DNA of 64,000 nt from Anthoceros angustus (GCA_010909165.1 MU008200.1:62001-126000), one strand, 5' to 3'. Shown: positions 11,291 through 23,132, counted from the first letter of the stretch. The notes: a model not told the origin generated them from the letters alone. Made by a program: numbers and translations.

Positions 11291-14200
11291 TCAAGGCATA
11301 CGCGATAGCCAGCTTCCCGCTATGTCCGCACAAATGTCCCTTTCCATCATCGGATAGGTCTGTCCGCGACTGACTCCAATGTGGGACACATCGTTGTCTC
11401 TCCAGTTTGCAAAGAACTTGCTTAAGCCCTGCCTGACTCTGGGGACGCTTCCATCCCCAACCAGGAAACTATGGACCAGTCCGTCCTCGTCTGTCCACCA
11501 GCTCTGACCTGGCTGCTTCCATGCCCTGGTTGTTTTCCTCCTCACTTGCATCTTCTGTGCCTGCTCCCACATTTGGGCACCGGTGTATATGCTTGACATT
11601 AACACATATGCTGCAGCATCTTTCTCGTCTAGCTTCACTGCTTCGTTGAAAGCATGGCATCCCACCTCCACGTTACTCCACTTTCCGCAAGCACCCAACA
11701 GAGTGTGCCAAACTGCAGCATTAGGCAGTGTGGGCATCATCCTAACTAACCCTAGTGCCTCATCCAGCTGTCCTGAACGACCCAGAAGATCCACCATGCA
11801 TGTGCAGTGCTCCACTGTGGGAGTGATGCCGTAGTATCGGCTCATAAGCTCAAAGTACTCCCGCCCCTTGTTCAATAAACCCGCATGACTGCACACTGTT
11901 AGTACACTGACGAATGTGATGCGGTCTGGCCATATGCCGTGCTCTTTCATTCTCTGCACCAAGGCAAAAACCACTTCACTGTCTCCTTGCGAGGTGTAGC
12001 CTGCAATCAGTGCATTCCAGGTGGGCACCTCTCTTTCAGGCAACGCATCAAACACCTGCTGTGCATCACCCATGCTTCCAGACTTTCCGTACATGTTAAT
12101 TAAACTGACGACTACTAGGAGATCAGCTTCAAGCCCTTGTTCTAGAATCTGTGCATGTAGCTGCTTTCCCAGATTCAAAGCTGCCACATTTGCACATGCC
12201 TGTAGGAGGCACACAAATGTCAGGACATCGGGTTCAACAATGCCTTCTCCTTGCATAGCACTGTATAGACGAAGGGCTTCCTGCCCCATACCCTGATGGG
12301 AGTACCCTGCTATCATGGCATTCCACATCACCACGTTTGCTTCACCATGTCTCTCAAACACTCTCACAGCGTCCTTCAAGCTGCCGCACTTTGCATACAT
12401 GTTTACCAAACTGCTGGCTACAAACACATCAGCGTCATGTCCTTGTTCTCTGATCTGCGTATGAAGCTGCTTCCCTTTCTCCAAAGCAGGGGTGCCCACA
12501 CTAGCACATGCCTGGAGGAGGCACACATATGTCACAGAGTCGGGTCCTACCATGCCTTCTTCTTGCATAGCCCTGTACAGAAGAAGAGCTTCCTGTCCCA
12601 TGCCTTGCTGGGAATATCCTGCTAGCAGTGCAGTCCAAGTCACCAAATTCTTCTCACCAAGTCCGTCAAACACTCTCTGAGCGTCTTCTAAGCTGCCACA
12701 CTTTGCATACATGTTCACCAAGCTGCTGGCTACAAACACATCAGCTGCATCTCCTCGTTCTGTGATCTGCTTGTGAATCTGCTTGCCCATTTCCAATGCC
12801 AGGGTGCCCGCACTTGCACACGCCTGCAGTAGATACACAAATGTAATGGAATCTGGTACAGAGATGCCTTCATCTTGCATAGCACTGTAGAGACGAAGGG
12901 CTTCCTGCCCCATACCCCGCTGGGAATACCCTGCTATCATGGCAGTCCATGTCACCACATTCCTTTTACCAAGTCCATCAAAAACTCTCTGAGCATGTTC
13001 CAAGCTGCCACACTTTACATACATGTGCACCAAGCTGTTGGCTACAACCACATCTGTCTGATGCCCTCCTTCTTTAATTTCCGCATGCAACTGCTTACCC
13101 TTCTCAAATGCTGGGGTGCCAACACTTGCACATGCCTGCAGGAGGGACACGAATGTCACTGAATTGGGTACAACTATGCCTTCATCATGCATTGCGTTGT
13201 AGAGACGAAGGGCTTCCCACCCCATATCTTGATGGGAATACCCTGCTATCATGGCATTCCATGTCACTACATCTTTTTGACCGAGTCCGTCAAACACGCC
13301 TTGTGCATCCTCCAAGCTGCCACACTTCACATACATGTTCACCAAACTGCTGGCTACAAACACGTCAGCTTCTAGCCCTCGTTCTCTAATCTGCGAGTGG
13401 AGCTGCTTCCCTGTCTCCAAAGCCAGGGGGCCCAAGCTTATACATGCCTGCAGAAGAAACACAACAGTCAAGGAATTAGGCACAGCAATGCCTTCTTCTT
13501 GCATAGCACTGTAAAGACAAAGGGCTTTCTGCCCCATACCCTGCTGGGAATATCCTCCTATCAGAGCAGTCCACGTCACCACATCCTTGTAACCAAGTCC
13601 GTCAAAGACTCTCTGAGCATCTTCCAAGCTGCCACACTTGGCATACATATTTACCAAACTGTTGGCCACAAACAAATCAGCTTGATGTCCTCCTTCCTTT
13701 ATTTGTGCATGAAGCTGCCGCCCACTTTCCAAAGCCGGGGTGCCCATACTTGCAAAAGCCTGCAAGAGGCACACAAATGTCACAGAATTGGGTCCAGAAA
13801 TGCCTTCTTTTGCCATAGCAGTGTAGAGACGGAGGGCTTCCTGCCCCATACCCCGCTTGGAATACCCTGCTATCATGGCATTCCATGTTAATACATCTTT
13901 CTGACCAAGTGTGGCAAAAACTTCTTCAGCCTCCTCCAAGCTGCCACACTTTGTATACATGTTCAGCAAACAGTTACAGACAAACAAATCGGGCTCAACT
14001 CCGGTGGCCAACACATCAGCATGCACCTGCTGCCCGGCTTTCAAGTCTAACCCCCTTGCACAAGCCTGAAGAGCTGCCACAAATACATGCCCATCTGGCT
14101 TCACATTGGACTTACGCATTCGATAATACAGTTGTATTGCCTGCTTGTCCTCTCCCCGTTTGACATGCGCAGAAATTACAGAAGACCACATGAAGGCATC

Positions 14201-14674
14201 TGGTTGGGCCACGCCTTCAAACACATCCATCGCGTCTTGCAACCTGCCATGAGAAGCATACATACGCAGGATGTGGTTGCACAGGAACGTGTCCGACTCA
14301 TACCCCTTTTTCACCGTGAAAGCATGGACGCGGCTACCCAGCACAAGATCCTTCTTCACCACACATTGCTTCAGTACAGTATAAAAGAGAGATCTGGAAA
14401 TAAAACGCTCGGTGTGCACCAGAAGATCCAGAGCCTTAACAGCCTCAGTGAGATGGCCCTCATGACAAAGCTTGCGCACGGTTTCAGACGTCACGCCCCT
14501 GTCGTTCTTAGCAGCAAGCTGCGCATGCATCCGAGCTGCCTTGTAGAACTCGTTAAACCAGAGGAACTCGTGGGCCTCCCTTTGCCCGAAGCTATTCTGT
14601 CTCCTATCCCCAGCCAGGCATCCTCTTGAATTCAAGACAGCCTCAATTGCGAGGCTCCCCACGGCCATGGCCAT
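11291..14674 (-). CDS. PLS-class PPR protein with E motifs, intact, 1127 aa
   Basis: A single-exon minus-strand gene of 1127 codons. After about 55 N-terminal residues it carries a non-consensus PPR (LCHEGHLTEAVKALDLLVHT), then roughly eight PLS triplets ending near residue 900 (repeated VNMYAKCGSLEDAQRVFDGL and MIAGYSQQGMGQEALRLYSA). E1/E2-type motifs follow (VEHCTCMVDLLGRSGQLDEA, AAYVLMSSIYTGAQMWEQAQ, KQPGQSWWTDEDGLVHSFLV), then a tail of about 60 residues with no DYW domain. PLS-E proteins bind single-stranded organelle RNA and usually act in C-to-U editing with a separate deaminase. It is the upstream and least rearranged member of the three-gene array. Targeting compartment and RNA site cannot be read from sequence. 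Confidence 0.9.
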   Translation of the reverse strand: MAMAVGSLAIEAVLNSRGCLAGDRRQNSFGQREAHEFLWFNEFYKAARMHAQLAAKNDRGVTSETVRKLCHEGHLTEAVKALDLLVHTERFISRSLFYTVLKQCVVKKDLVLGSRVHAFTVKKGYESDTFLCNHILRMYASHGRLQDAMDVFEGVAQPDAFMWSSVISAHVKRGEDKQAIQLYYRMRKSNVKPDGHVFVAALQACARGLDLKAGQQVHADVLATGVEPDLFVCNCLLNMYTKCGSLEEAEEVFATLGQKDVLTWNAMIAGYSKRGMGQEALRLYTAMAKEGISGPNSVTFVCLLQAFASMGTPALESGRQLHAQIKEGGHQADLFVANSLVNMYAKCGSLEDAQRVFDGLGYKDVVTWTALIGGYSQQGMGQKALCLYSAMQEEGIAVPNSLTVVFLLQACISLGPLALETGKQLHSQIRERGLEADVFVASSLVNMYVKCGSLEDAQGVFDGLGQKDVVTWNAMIAGYSHQDMGWEALRLYNAMHDEGIVVPNSVTFVSLLQACASVGTPAFEKGKQLHAEIKEGGHQTDVVVANSLVHMYVKCGSLEHAQRVFDGLGKRNVVTWTAMIAGYSQRGMGQEALRLYSAMQDEGISVPDSITFVYLLQACASAGTLALEMGKQIHKQITERGDAADVFVASSLVNMYAKCGSLEDAQRVFDGLGEKNLVTWTALLAGYSQQGMGQEALLLYRAMQEEGMVGPDSVTYVCLLQACASVGTPALEKGKQLHTQIREQGHDADVFVASSLVNMYAKCGSLKDAVRVFERHGEANVVMWNAMIAGYSHQGMGQEALRLYSAMQGEGIVEPDVLTFVCLLQACANVAALNLGKQLHAQILEQGLEADLLVVVSLINMYGKSGSMGDAQQVFDALPEREVPTWNALIAGYTSQGDSEVVFALVQRMKEHGIWPDRITFVSVLTVCSHAGLLNKGREYFELMSRYYGITPTVEHCTCMVDLLGRSGQLDEALGLVRMMPTLPNAAVWHTLLGACGKWSNVEVGCHAFNEAVKLDEKDAAAYVLMSSIYTGAQMWEQAQKMQVRRKTTRAWKQPGQSWWTDEDGLVHSFLVGDGSVPRVRQGLSKFFANWRDNDVSHIGVSRGQTYPMMERDICADIAGSWLSRMP

Positions 14675-14989
14675 CCTCAGGCATGTGCATTGTGCAATCC
14701 TTCCATCAAAATCTGGTTGTTAGATTATTTATCAGTAAAAGTGTACCACATGTACATACATTCTCTTTCACAAAGAGACTCCCTTGGTTGGACTCGACGG
14801 CTAAACCCTTGTTTCCGAGAGGACTCCTCGGTTGCTGAAGGCCGACTCGGCATCTCTCTCTCTAGCCCCCCTCTCTCTGTCGTCCTCTAATCTCCCTCTC
14901 TCCTCGGCTTCCTGATGCATGCTTCTGTCCGGACTCATTAGACATTAGACTACATATGTACGTAGCTCGGATTGGCAGACGTTTACAAA
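14675..14989. other. Intergenic with CT-rich tract upstream of the intact PPR gene
   Basis: Contains a CT-rich run at about 14850-14912, which on the PPR coding strand is GA-rich, and would hold the PPR promoter and the 3' UTR of formate dehydrogenase. No gene seen. Confidence 0.5.
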
Positions 14990-16959
14990 CTACCGATACT
15001 GGGGTGCGACCTCCCCATCCGGCTTGACAATGTAATCCTTTGCAAGAAATTCCTGGCCAGTAAACCAGCGGTGCAAAATGTCCTTGGCGCCGGCAGCGAA
15101 GCGAGCCTGCATCACACAACCAAACCGATTGAATTGAGCACATTCTTGCAGCGGGAAGGAAAATTGGCCAAGTACAGAGGGGAAAGGATGCATGCCTGCC
15201 CGTCCAGCGAGGAGCCGGAGATGTGGGGCGTGAGCGCCAGACGATCGTATCCCTTGAAGAGACGCCACGGGTGGTCGCTCGGAGGAGGCTGCTGCGACCA
15301 CACGTCCCCGCTGTAGCCTGCCAGATGCCCTGACTTGATCAATTCCACCACGGCGTCGGCGTCCACCAGCGCTCCTCGCGCGTTGTTCACGACCACGGCT
15401 CCTTTCTTCAGCTTGCTTAGCTTCTCCTTGTTGAACAGTCCTCTACAACAGCGTGGATCCGTGAGCATCCAGAACCTTCTCTGCCCTAGGACTAAGCCAA
15501 GTGCCGGGGTTACTGATCGGAGGCAGCAGAGGCAGAGGCTGTGCTTACTTGGTCAGCGCTGTGAGAGGAACATTGAGCACAAGCACGTCCGACTTTGCAA
15601 GCAGGGCGTCGAGATCGGTCTCACGAACTGCTCCCGTGAGCTCCTCCTTCTCCTTGTCCCACGCGTTGCGGTCGTAGTAGATGAGGTTGGCGTTGAAAGG
15701 CTGGAATATGAATCAATCGACACTACCCGTTAGGCAATCCACATGCTTGGCAGCCGCAGATTTGCAAGCGTTGCGATATCGACGGAATACCCTTACCTTG
15801 AGACGCTTCAGCAGCTCAAAGCCTATTCTTCCAGCCCCGACCGTGCTTATGGTCTTCCCTTCCACGTCGTGGGCACGGTGCACAGCAGCCGCGACATTCC
15901 ACTCCCCGCGCGTGATTTGCTGCCAAGCCGGCAGGAAATTGCGGACCAAGAGCAGGATGCGCAGCAGCTCGTCCTCCGCCACCGACACCACATTGCTTCC
16001 TGCCCGATCCAGGTGCCAGCACAGTCGGATGAGCTGAAATTCGGAATGCAATGGCTGGAACTGACAGTCCACAAATTCACACCGTTCCAAGTTCGAACCT
16101 GTGACTTCCGCTACAACGATTCCCGCGTCGGTAGCAGCTTTGATGTCCACATGATCGGATCCCACTCCAGCCGTGAGCAGTAGCTTGAGCTTCTTCGCCT
16201 TCTTGATGCGCTCTGCCGTGATGTAGGCCGGGTGGAAGGGAGTGGTGATGATGACGTCTGCATCCTCCAAATGCTTCTCCAGTTCTGTGATTCAGGCGGG
16301 ATGGGATCAAGCATGTGTCAGACGAAACATACTATCAATCAGGTCGCCTTGCCAATTCTATCTGAATCTGCGAAGAAGAAGAAGATATCGCTAAGTTCTT
16401 TGACAAAGAATGTCCATGACCGGAATTCTCGCCGTCCTTGTCGTGAGTGAGAATGTACTGGTGCCCCAGCCCTTGAAGCCACTCCTTCAAGTCAAGCCCG
16501 CGCTCAACGTTGCCAACAAATTTAGGATCGGCGTGCGCCAGGTCGTGAGCCTGGTAGAAGACTCCCACGATCTTCAGGCCCTGTCACAATTTCACAATCA
16601 CAATCAATGGCCCCTGTGTTTCACATCCCGAAAATCCTCCCATCCTCTGCCAAATCCAGAGACTCCAACCCCGGGCCACATGCATGCAGAGGAGCCGGAC
16701 GCACATGCTTAGGCTGGGACGCATACGAGCTCTGCCCCCGGCAAAGCAATTTGCTGAACGCCGTCTCCTGTATGGCCTGCGACCCGACGGTGGGAGCAAG
16801 ATCGGGAGCAAGACGGGGCCCGTTCAGTAGGTGCGGCACCCGCGGAGCAACGGCAGTCGCACGTGAGGAGAAGCTCTGCACATGGCCAGAGCCTCGGCAC
16901 CGGTGTCCCAGGAGCGCCCGAACTGCCTGCCTCGCCGCAGTAGTACTCCCACTTGCCAT
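14990..16959 (-). CDS. FDH: NAD-dependent formate dehydrogenase, mitochondrial type
   Basis: Seven exons with consistent phase: 16959-16705, 16580-16421, 16284-16099, 15999-15797, 15700-15549, 15442-15196, 15106-14990, giving 439 aa. The enzyme oxidises formate to CO2 with NAD+. Residues 1-85 are an Arg/Ser/Ala-rich presequence typical of mitochondrial import. Then come [66 protein letters not shown], the NAD-binding loop [60 protein letters not shown], the catalytic His in [15 protein letters not shown], and the family-typical end [11 protein letters not shown]. Intron 6 (15107-15195) starts with GC rather than GT. Start chosen at the first Met of the presequence exon. Confidence 0.95.
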
Positions 16960-17590
16960 GCTTGCTTGCTTCCTTGCTTGCTTGCCTCCTTGCTTGCTTG
17001 CTTGCTTGCTTGCTTCCTTCCTTGCTTGCTTCAGACTTCAGTGCAGGGCCTCAAAGCAGGCCTTTCGGAGTCCAACTTATGGAAGGAAATTGGGACACCT
17101 GGCAACCTGGTTCAGGAGAGCACAGCCGAGGAGAAGCTACATAAATAATTCATGTCAGGGGATTGGTACAGCAGTCGCAGAGGCAGCTTCTGCAAGCATC
17201 TCGTGGCCGTCTCGTGATGTACAAACGGAAACGGATGGATTAGAAACAAACTTGCTGGCAGGCTTGCAGAATGAAATGTACAACATGATAAGTGAAAGCA
17301 CCGATGAAGTTGCAAACGTCCGGATTTCCAGTTCGGACATTGCAGAAGGGGAGGCAGGTTTCGAGGACGGGCTGGCTGGCCGAATGTTTGTGCCGCTCCT
17401 GTCTGGTGACTGCCAGGTGCATCCCCCCTGTCACATTGCTAAGATAGATGCAGCGAAAAAACTATCCTTAGTTGAACTCAATGAAATCTTTCAACTAAGT
17501 ATGTGCGTACTACATGCTTATTCAACACATTTAGCTCACTGTTTCAGTTATGAATTATGAAATCGGAACGATTCAGAGCCATCGCACATT
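16960..17590. other. FDH promoter region with CTTG microsatellite
   Basis: Upstream of FDH (minus) and downstream of CWC22. Positions about 16960-17035 are an imperfect CTTG/CTTC tetranucleotide repeat that abuts the FDH start and would be transcribed in its 5' leader as CAAG repeats. A long plus-strand frame across the region has no conserved domain. Confidence 0.6.
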
Positions 17591-20505
17591 TCATGTCCTC
17601 TTAGCTTGCTTTCTCTTCTTTCTGTCGTCCTCGCTACTATCACTACTGGTGTCACCAGAGCTACTGGAGGCAGTATCGTCCTCACTGGGTCCTCCACTGG
17701 AACTGCTGCCGTCGGTGCTGCTTGATGATTGACTTCCACTGTCCTCGGATTCACTGTCTAGCGGTTTCTGCTGCTGCATTATCAATCTTGGCATGTTCTT
17801 CAGATGCTCTCTGAGGGCATCGGTCAGCCCTCCCAGACCAATGGAAGTGAAGAAGTTGATAGCAAACCGGGTGTTCTTGGGATTGTCCTTGGGGAAGATG
17901 CCGTCAAATGAGTCTTGCATGAGAGGATCTGTGAGTCTTTCGTTTAGTTTCCGCAGTCCCAAGTGCTCTGACAGCTCCTGCACAGCGAAACACGAGGTGA
18001 GTCAAAGAACGTGGGGGTGAAGGTGCTTACACCAAAGTCACCATAGACAGACAAGAGACTCCATCTCACCTGGAAAAGGATTTTGATGAAAATTCGTGAA
18101 GAAGACGTCGTGTCCTCCTCTGTGAGGCGGATATAGGCCAGGGCTTGCCAAGGGAGAGCATCTGTTCCTAGAAGATGGGCAAAAAACTTTGCCACATTCC
18201 TAAGCTTGTTGGTCTCAAGTCTGTGGATCATGGAATACTGCTTCACAAAGCACTGATCAAAATTCTCCTGGTAAACCCTGTTAATCATGCAGAATCTCTG
18301 CCCTAGCAGTCCATAGTAGCGCAAATAGGTCCTCTCCTGACTGCAACACTCCAGGAGCATTACACAAAGCTCCATCTGCAGCAGGCACAAAATCAATATC
18401 AAATCTGCAAAAGTTCAAGCAGAAACCGAGAAGTAATAAGGCAGAGAGAAGAGCTTCAACAGAGCCCTGTCGAACCACAGACATCAGACAGTGTAGTGTA
18501 CCTCTTGTCCTTGTTCAAGTTTGATTTTCAGCAATTTGTGTCCAGCTTCCTCAAAATCAACACTCGACATGATCGTCAAGTAGATTGTACGTCTCAAGTT
18601 CACCAGATTTGTTTCTGTCTCATCTTGGATTTCCATACGTTCTTGTTCGTCTTCTTCATCTTCAGAGTCTTCTTCAGACTCTTCATCAGAACCTTTCTCC
18701 CCATCACCATCATCTTCCTCTGCCTCATCTCCAAGAATTTCCTTCTTTATAGCCTCGTACTTTTGCTCGCTTTCAAGAAACTTGGGGTCGAGCTTAAAAA
18801 CATCTACATGCACAGAGGGAGGCAAACTAGCCCAATAAAATCATAACGCTGCTATACCACCAATCCTGGCATGTAACTGGTAGCATTATGTTATCGACAT
18901 CACAATTCACAGCAGGTGGTCTTGTGAGCTTACCGAGGCCTGTCTCAGGATCAAGATCATCTTCCAAAGACAGCTCATGTGTGATCTGATCCTCTTGTTC
19001 CACAAGGTCCAGCTCCTTGACAACCGCTTCAAACCCCTGCCAGTGAAGAACACATGGAATGTTCTTACAACGCTCATGCAGGAACCTACCACACACCTGG
19101 AAAGTAATGAGAAGAAAACATAATAAATGTTGAAATACCTGAAACTTTGCTTTCCTAATGGCAAAGAGTCCCTCGATCATGAATTGCACACGCTTGTCAA
19201 TCTCTCCCTCATGTAGAATTCCACGGAAACGCTCAAATATACCTTTAGCAATACATACACAGAATCAGGCCCTCCGAGCTGAAATAACTCTAGACAAGAC
19301 AATGAGGAAATTGCAGGGCTCCAGCATTGGAGGCCTGACAGGGAAATCAAACACGTACCATGTAGTCCCTGAGGCGATATATCCTGAAGGATAGCACCAC
19401 ACTCCTTGACAAAGCCAACAGCAACCTGGCGAGACAAGCAGGTGCGAAAGAAATCATTCAACCAAGGCATTCCAACGTCAGCTACAAACCCTAAACCCTA
19501 AAGAGCAAGTGAGACTCACCTCCACGCTGTCATCCGTGGGATGCTCCAGCAGTAGTGTGAGCAGCTCCAGCGCTATGATTTCGTGTGCTACTTGCTGGTT
19601 GACAAGGTGAGCAATAAACTTGGCAGCTGCGAGCAGGACCGGCTGATAAGATCACAGGAGAAAAAGTATAAGAAATGCTCCAATCTCACAACAAAGAATG
19701 TGCAAAGAGAAAGCAGGTAGCTAGGTCTAGGCTACCACACCTTATCATTCCGGCGAAAGGACCTCTTCAGCTGAAGAACAATCCTCTTCAAAACAAGCTC
19801 ACCGAGCTCTGGAAACTTGGTGTTCACGACAGCGATCACTGCCGCAAAAACATGAGTGAACGCCGGAGACGCCATCTGAGATTTCATGCACGACCGGGCA
19901 AATAATCCACGGCCTCGTACCAGATTCTCAGCGAAGAGTTCTGGAATAATGTTTTTGATGTTGGAAGCATTCACTTTGTTCACCAACCCGTTGATACTCT
20001 TCCGCAATGCATCCCAGGTCATCCTCTGGTACTGAGGACTGCTCTTGTCCTCCACATCCTTCATCATCTGCGCCAGCTTGAACGGCGGGATATACACTCC
20101 CCCGCTCTTCCCCAGCGCTTTCTCGTCATCCTCGCCCCGCTCCCGCTTCTTACCCCGATCCCTTTCCTTCTCCCCTGCCCCGTTCTCCTTCCTGCCATCC
20201 CTCTCCCTGCCTGGCTCGTCCCCGTTGCTCCTTAGCTCGCCATTCCATCTGTCATCCGGGTCAATCCTCTCATCCTCCCTGTGCCCCGCCCTGTCGCTCT
20301 TCCAGTCCCTCTCCCTGTCCCGGTCTCTCTCCCTGTCCCGGTCCCTCTCCCTGTCCCGGTCCCTCTCCTTATCCCTGTATCTGCCCCTCTCCCCCTCCCT
20401 ATCACTGCCGTTCTTGCTCCTGCCTTTGTCTCGGCCTCCGTCCCTGCCCCTGGCCTTCTCCCCGCCTGTTTCACGTACCCGGACGGCTTCCACCTCCATC
20501 GCCAC
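17591..20505 (-). CDS. CWC22: Pre-mRNA-splicing factor CWC22 homologue
   Basis: Eight exons: 20505-19741, 19642-19520, 19425-19359, 19242-19139, 19036-18934, 18803-18502, 18375-18070, 17977-17591; 718 aa, phases consistent, introns 92-130 nt. Residues 1-125 are an Arg/Asp/Glu low-complexity tract of repeated RDRERD units. A MIF4G domain follows ([20 protein letters not shown] through [20 protein letters not shown]), then an acidic linker ([20 protein letters not shown]) and the MA3 domain ([60 protein letters not shown]). It ends with a Ser/Asp-rich tail and [12 protein letters not shown]22 recruits eIF4A3 to the spliceosome for exon-junction-complex deposition. The tail is shorter than the long RS tails of animal CWC22. 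Confidence 0.95.
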
Positions 20506-21078
20506 CCCAGCTTGGGGACAGTCTTGCGACTCCCGCGTAGAAACAGGCCCGTTTCGTGTAAGCGGCCTCCTAGAATATATAACCTACGGTGCGATGACGC
20601 ACTTTACCATATGCAAGTTTTCCGCACAGACGAGCCTGCCCTGCCAGCACTTTGACGGCTAAAATCCCTTTCCGCTCTGCTGTTGCTAACTTACCAGTGC
20701 TGCTATATGTCATGACCTTCCTTGAGGGCATCTGCCAAACTGGACACCAAGGATGTTGGAAATGCAGCAATCCCAGCCTTGGGAACTGCAATTCGCAACC
20801 CTGTTAATTATACTGTGCCTTGATGTCAGCCATGGAGCAACTGCGTGGTTCCACAGAGATCTGCCGGTGATAGACCGTAACTGTGTCTGTACAAGACATG
20901 GATGTGTAACTGCCCCATGAGTTTCGAGATGAGGCGGCGTTGGATTGGTACTCCCAGAGTGTCTGATACATTTGTGAGGTCCGGTAGGCAGCGGTGGAGC
21001 CTGTCTAGGCTGAGTAACTCACGGAGGTAGGCGGATTGCCCATATTGACACAATGGAGCTTGCTGGAGTGAGGAAAGT
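20506..21078. other. Intergenic upstream of CWC22
   Basis: CWC22 promoter and unassigned DNA. Short frames here show no domain I recognise. Confidence 0.4.
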
Positions 21079-21226
21079 CCTGCGACCATTCTCTGTGTCC
21101 ACCAGGCAGTTGGCCATCGCTACACTACGTCAGCCATCAGTCCTCTTTCGACAATCTGCGAGTGCAGCTGCCTGCCCTTCTGTAAGGCACCAAAGTGCTT
21201 GCACAGGCCCGGGTCGGCTTAGAATG
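21079..21226. repeat. Left arm of 148-bp inverted repeat (PPR-derived)
   Basis: The reverse complement of this segment matches 23133-23279 with only a few mismatches and single-base indels. The minus strand carries the PPR fragment ALGALQKGRQLHSQIVERGL. The two arms enclose about 1.9 kb with the CPN60 pseudogene. Confidence 0.9.
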
Positions 21227-21360
21227 TCAGAGTTAGCAGTCAAAGTAACCATGGGCACATAGGTGGGAACTAGATCTAGCCAGGGCAAGCCTATTGGCGG
21301 TTCTGTTGCAATGCCTCGTTTCGTCGCACCGCAGCTGTCTTGATACTGTGCTGCGCTTGC

Positions 21361-22811
21361 TTAGGGGCGGAATGTGGTCATGGAGCAAAGCTTTGGCGCC
21401 CCTCAGATAACGAACGACGGGGTTACTGTCGCAAAGAACATCGAGTTCAAGGATACGATCAAAAATCTCGGGGCCAGTTTGGTGAAGCAGGTCGCCAAAC
21501 TGACGACGTTGCAGGAGATTCTATTCACTCATTGTAACATGTCCATGATTATGCAAGCAATGCTGAGGATGCATAGAGCTCTTTGTGGGGAAAGTTGGAA
21601 AAGATGGAATCATCACTGTAGCAGTAAGTCAACATTCCTAGCAGTATCTGCTTTACGATCCTTTCAGACTGAGGCACACTCACGACATTCCATTTATGGC
21701 CACCCAGGATGGGAAGACTGCACAATGAGATTGAGGTGGTTGAGGGTATGAAGCTGGATAGGGGAACATTTCTCCTTGCCTTGTGACGAATCGAAAGACA
21801 CAAAAAGTTGTAAGTCCAACAGCCTTCACAGAGTTTGAAGTGCACCCTCTTATTTTGATTTTCCAGGAGAAAAATTTCTGGATTGCGGTCCGTAATTCCA
21901 GTGCCGGAGCTTTCACTTAAGGTATTGCTACAGTGAATGGTCTTGTCCAGAAACATTCCTTGATATTAAACTGCTCGACAATCTTCTGATTTTCCCGTTG
22001 TTTTACCTGCACAGGAGTAAAGGCCGCTGTTGATCATTGCTGAAGATGTTGAGGATGAAGCTCTAGCTACTCTGATTGTGAAAAAGATAAGAGCTGGCGT
22101 GAAGGTAATGCAGTTTATGACCTTTATGAGGTTTGTCCTTTGGGTCCCAATATTTTGCGAGCACCAGTCTAACAGATACCTGGTGTGGCAGGTCGGTGCA
22201 GTGAAAACTCCAGGTTTTGGTGAAAACAGGAAATGGAATCTGCAAGATCTTGCTATCCCTGTTGGTGGACAGGTTATTTACGTTCCACAAGGCCCTGTGT
22301 TCCTTTTGTTCAGTTGTTCCTAGATAGCCATTTGCTTGACTCTGAGTTCCACATCCCCTGTATGTTATTGTGCAGCTTTTTTGTGAGGACTTGTGTCTGA
22401 CGCTTGAAAAGGTCACTCGGGAACAGCTTGATACCGCAAATAAGGTCCGGGCTTCGCCCACCTCTCTCTTCTTTCCCGATTCCCTTCATTCCCAAATGTT
22501 GTGCGTCGCCTCGTACTTATCTCATCGTTCTTGATGTGTGGAAAAGCAGGTGCCTATCTCTAAGGATGACACCATTATTCTGCAGTGGTGGTGATAAAAA
22601 GAAAGCAATTGAAGAGCGATATGAGTAGGTTGGTGTTTTATGGGTTTTATCCCTTGATGTGTGGATGAAAGCCACTGTTGCTAACCTCGTACTGTCAATG
22701 TCGTAACAGATTGTGGGGGCAACAAAAGAAGCTACTCCAGACTACGACAAGGAAAAATTGCAAGAGAGACAGATTGGCCAAGCTCCCTGGCGGTGCTGCT
22801 GTGCTTAAGGT
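21361..22811 (+). pseudogene. Mitochondrial chaperonin CPN60 (HSP60) pseudogene fragment
   Basis: Ordered fragments match the first half of group I chaperonin: [20 protein letters not shown] and [15 protein letters not shown] (21366-21520), [11 protein letters not shown] (about 21600), [15 protein letters not shown] (about 21720), [20 protein letters not shown] (22022-22105), [20 protein letters not shown] (22208-22270), a TLEKVTREQLDTANK block (about 22400), VPISKDDTIIL and GDKKAIEERYE (22550-22628), and ATKEATPDYDKEKLQER (22719-22772). Fragments lie in different frames, with a stop in the 21541-21600 exon and lost bases, but remnants of splice sites separate them. It is therefore a non-processed copy. 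The N-terminal exon and the whole C-terminal half are missing. Confidence 0.9.
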
Positions 22812-23132
22812 TTGTGCATTTCTTTCACAGATATGAAGGTCGTGAATATTTGTTCGTGGTAGCCCCTTGTAACCACATTCTGCCGTCATTGAGCAGATTC
22901 ATTTGGTTGAGCGAGTGAGGTTTAAGTTGCAGAGAACGCCTTTCGGAGCAGGCTGTAGTTGCCAGGGCGTTTGCAGAAGCCCTAGCTAGTACAGCCGCAA
23001 GAGGTCATATGAGCAAAGGTGAAGGATCAGAGGATTCAAGACCTGGAATTCGAGCTCCTCTGAGTGAAGAGCATGAATATTCTTCGAGGAAGCATGAATA
23101 TTCTCTCGTCTTGGACCACGACATGAACCTTT

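Noticed and set aside
16085-16105. Possible tRNA T-loop (gttcgaac)
   Set aside because: Lies at the exon 3/intron 3 junction of FDH; no cloverleaf can be made around it.
16607-17560. 317-codon plus-strand frame with Leu/Cys/Ala repeats
   Set aside because: Runs through FDH exon 1 antisense and the CTTG microsatellite; the repeat creates the Leu/Ala/Cys string.
20045-20662. Plus-strand Ser/Leu- and Pro-rich frames of 124-205 codons
   Set aside because: Antisense of the Arg/Asp repeat tract at the N-terminus of CWC22.
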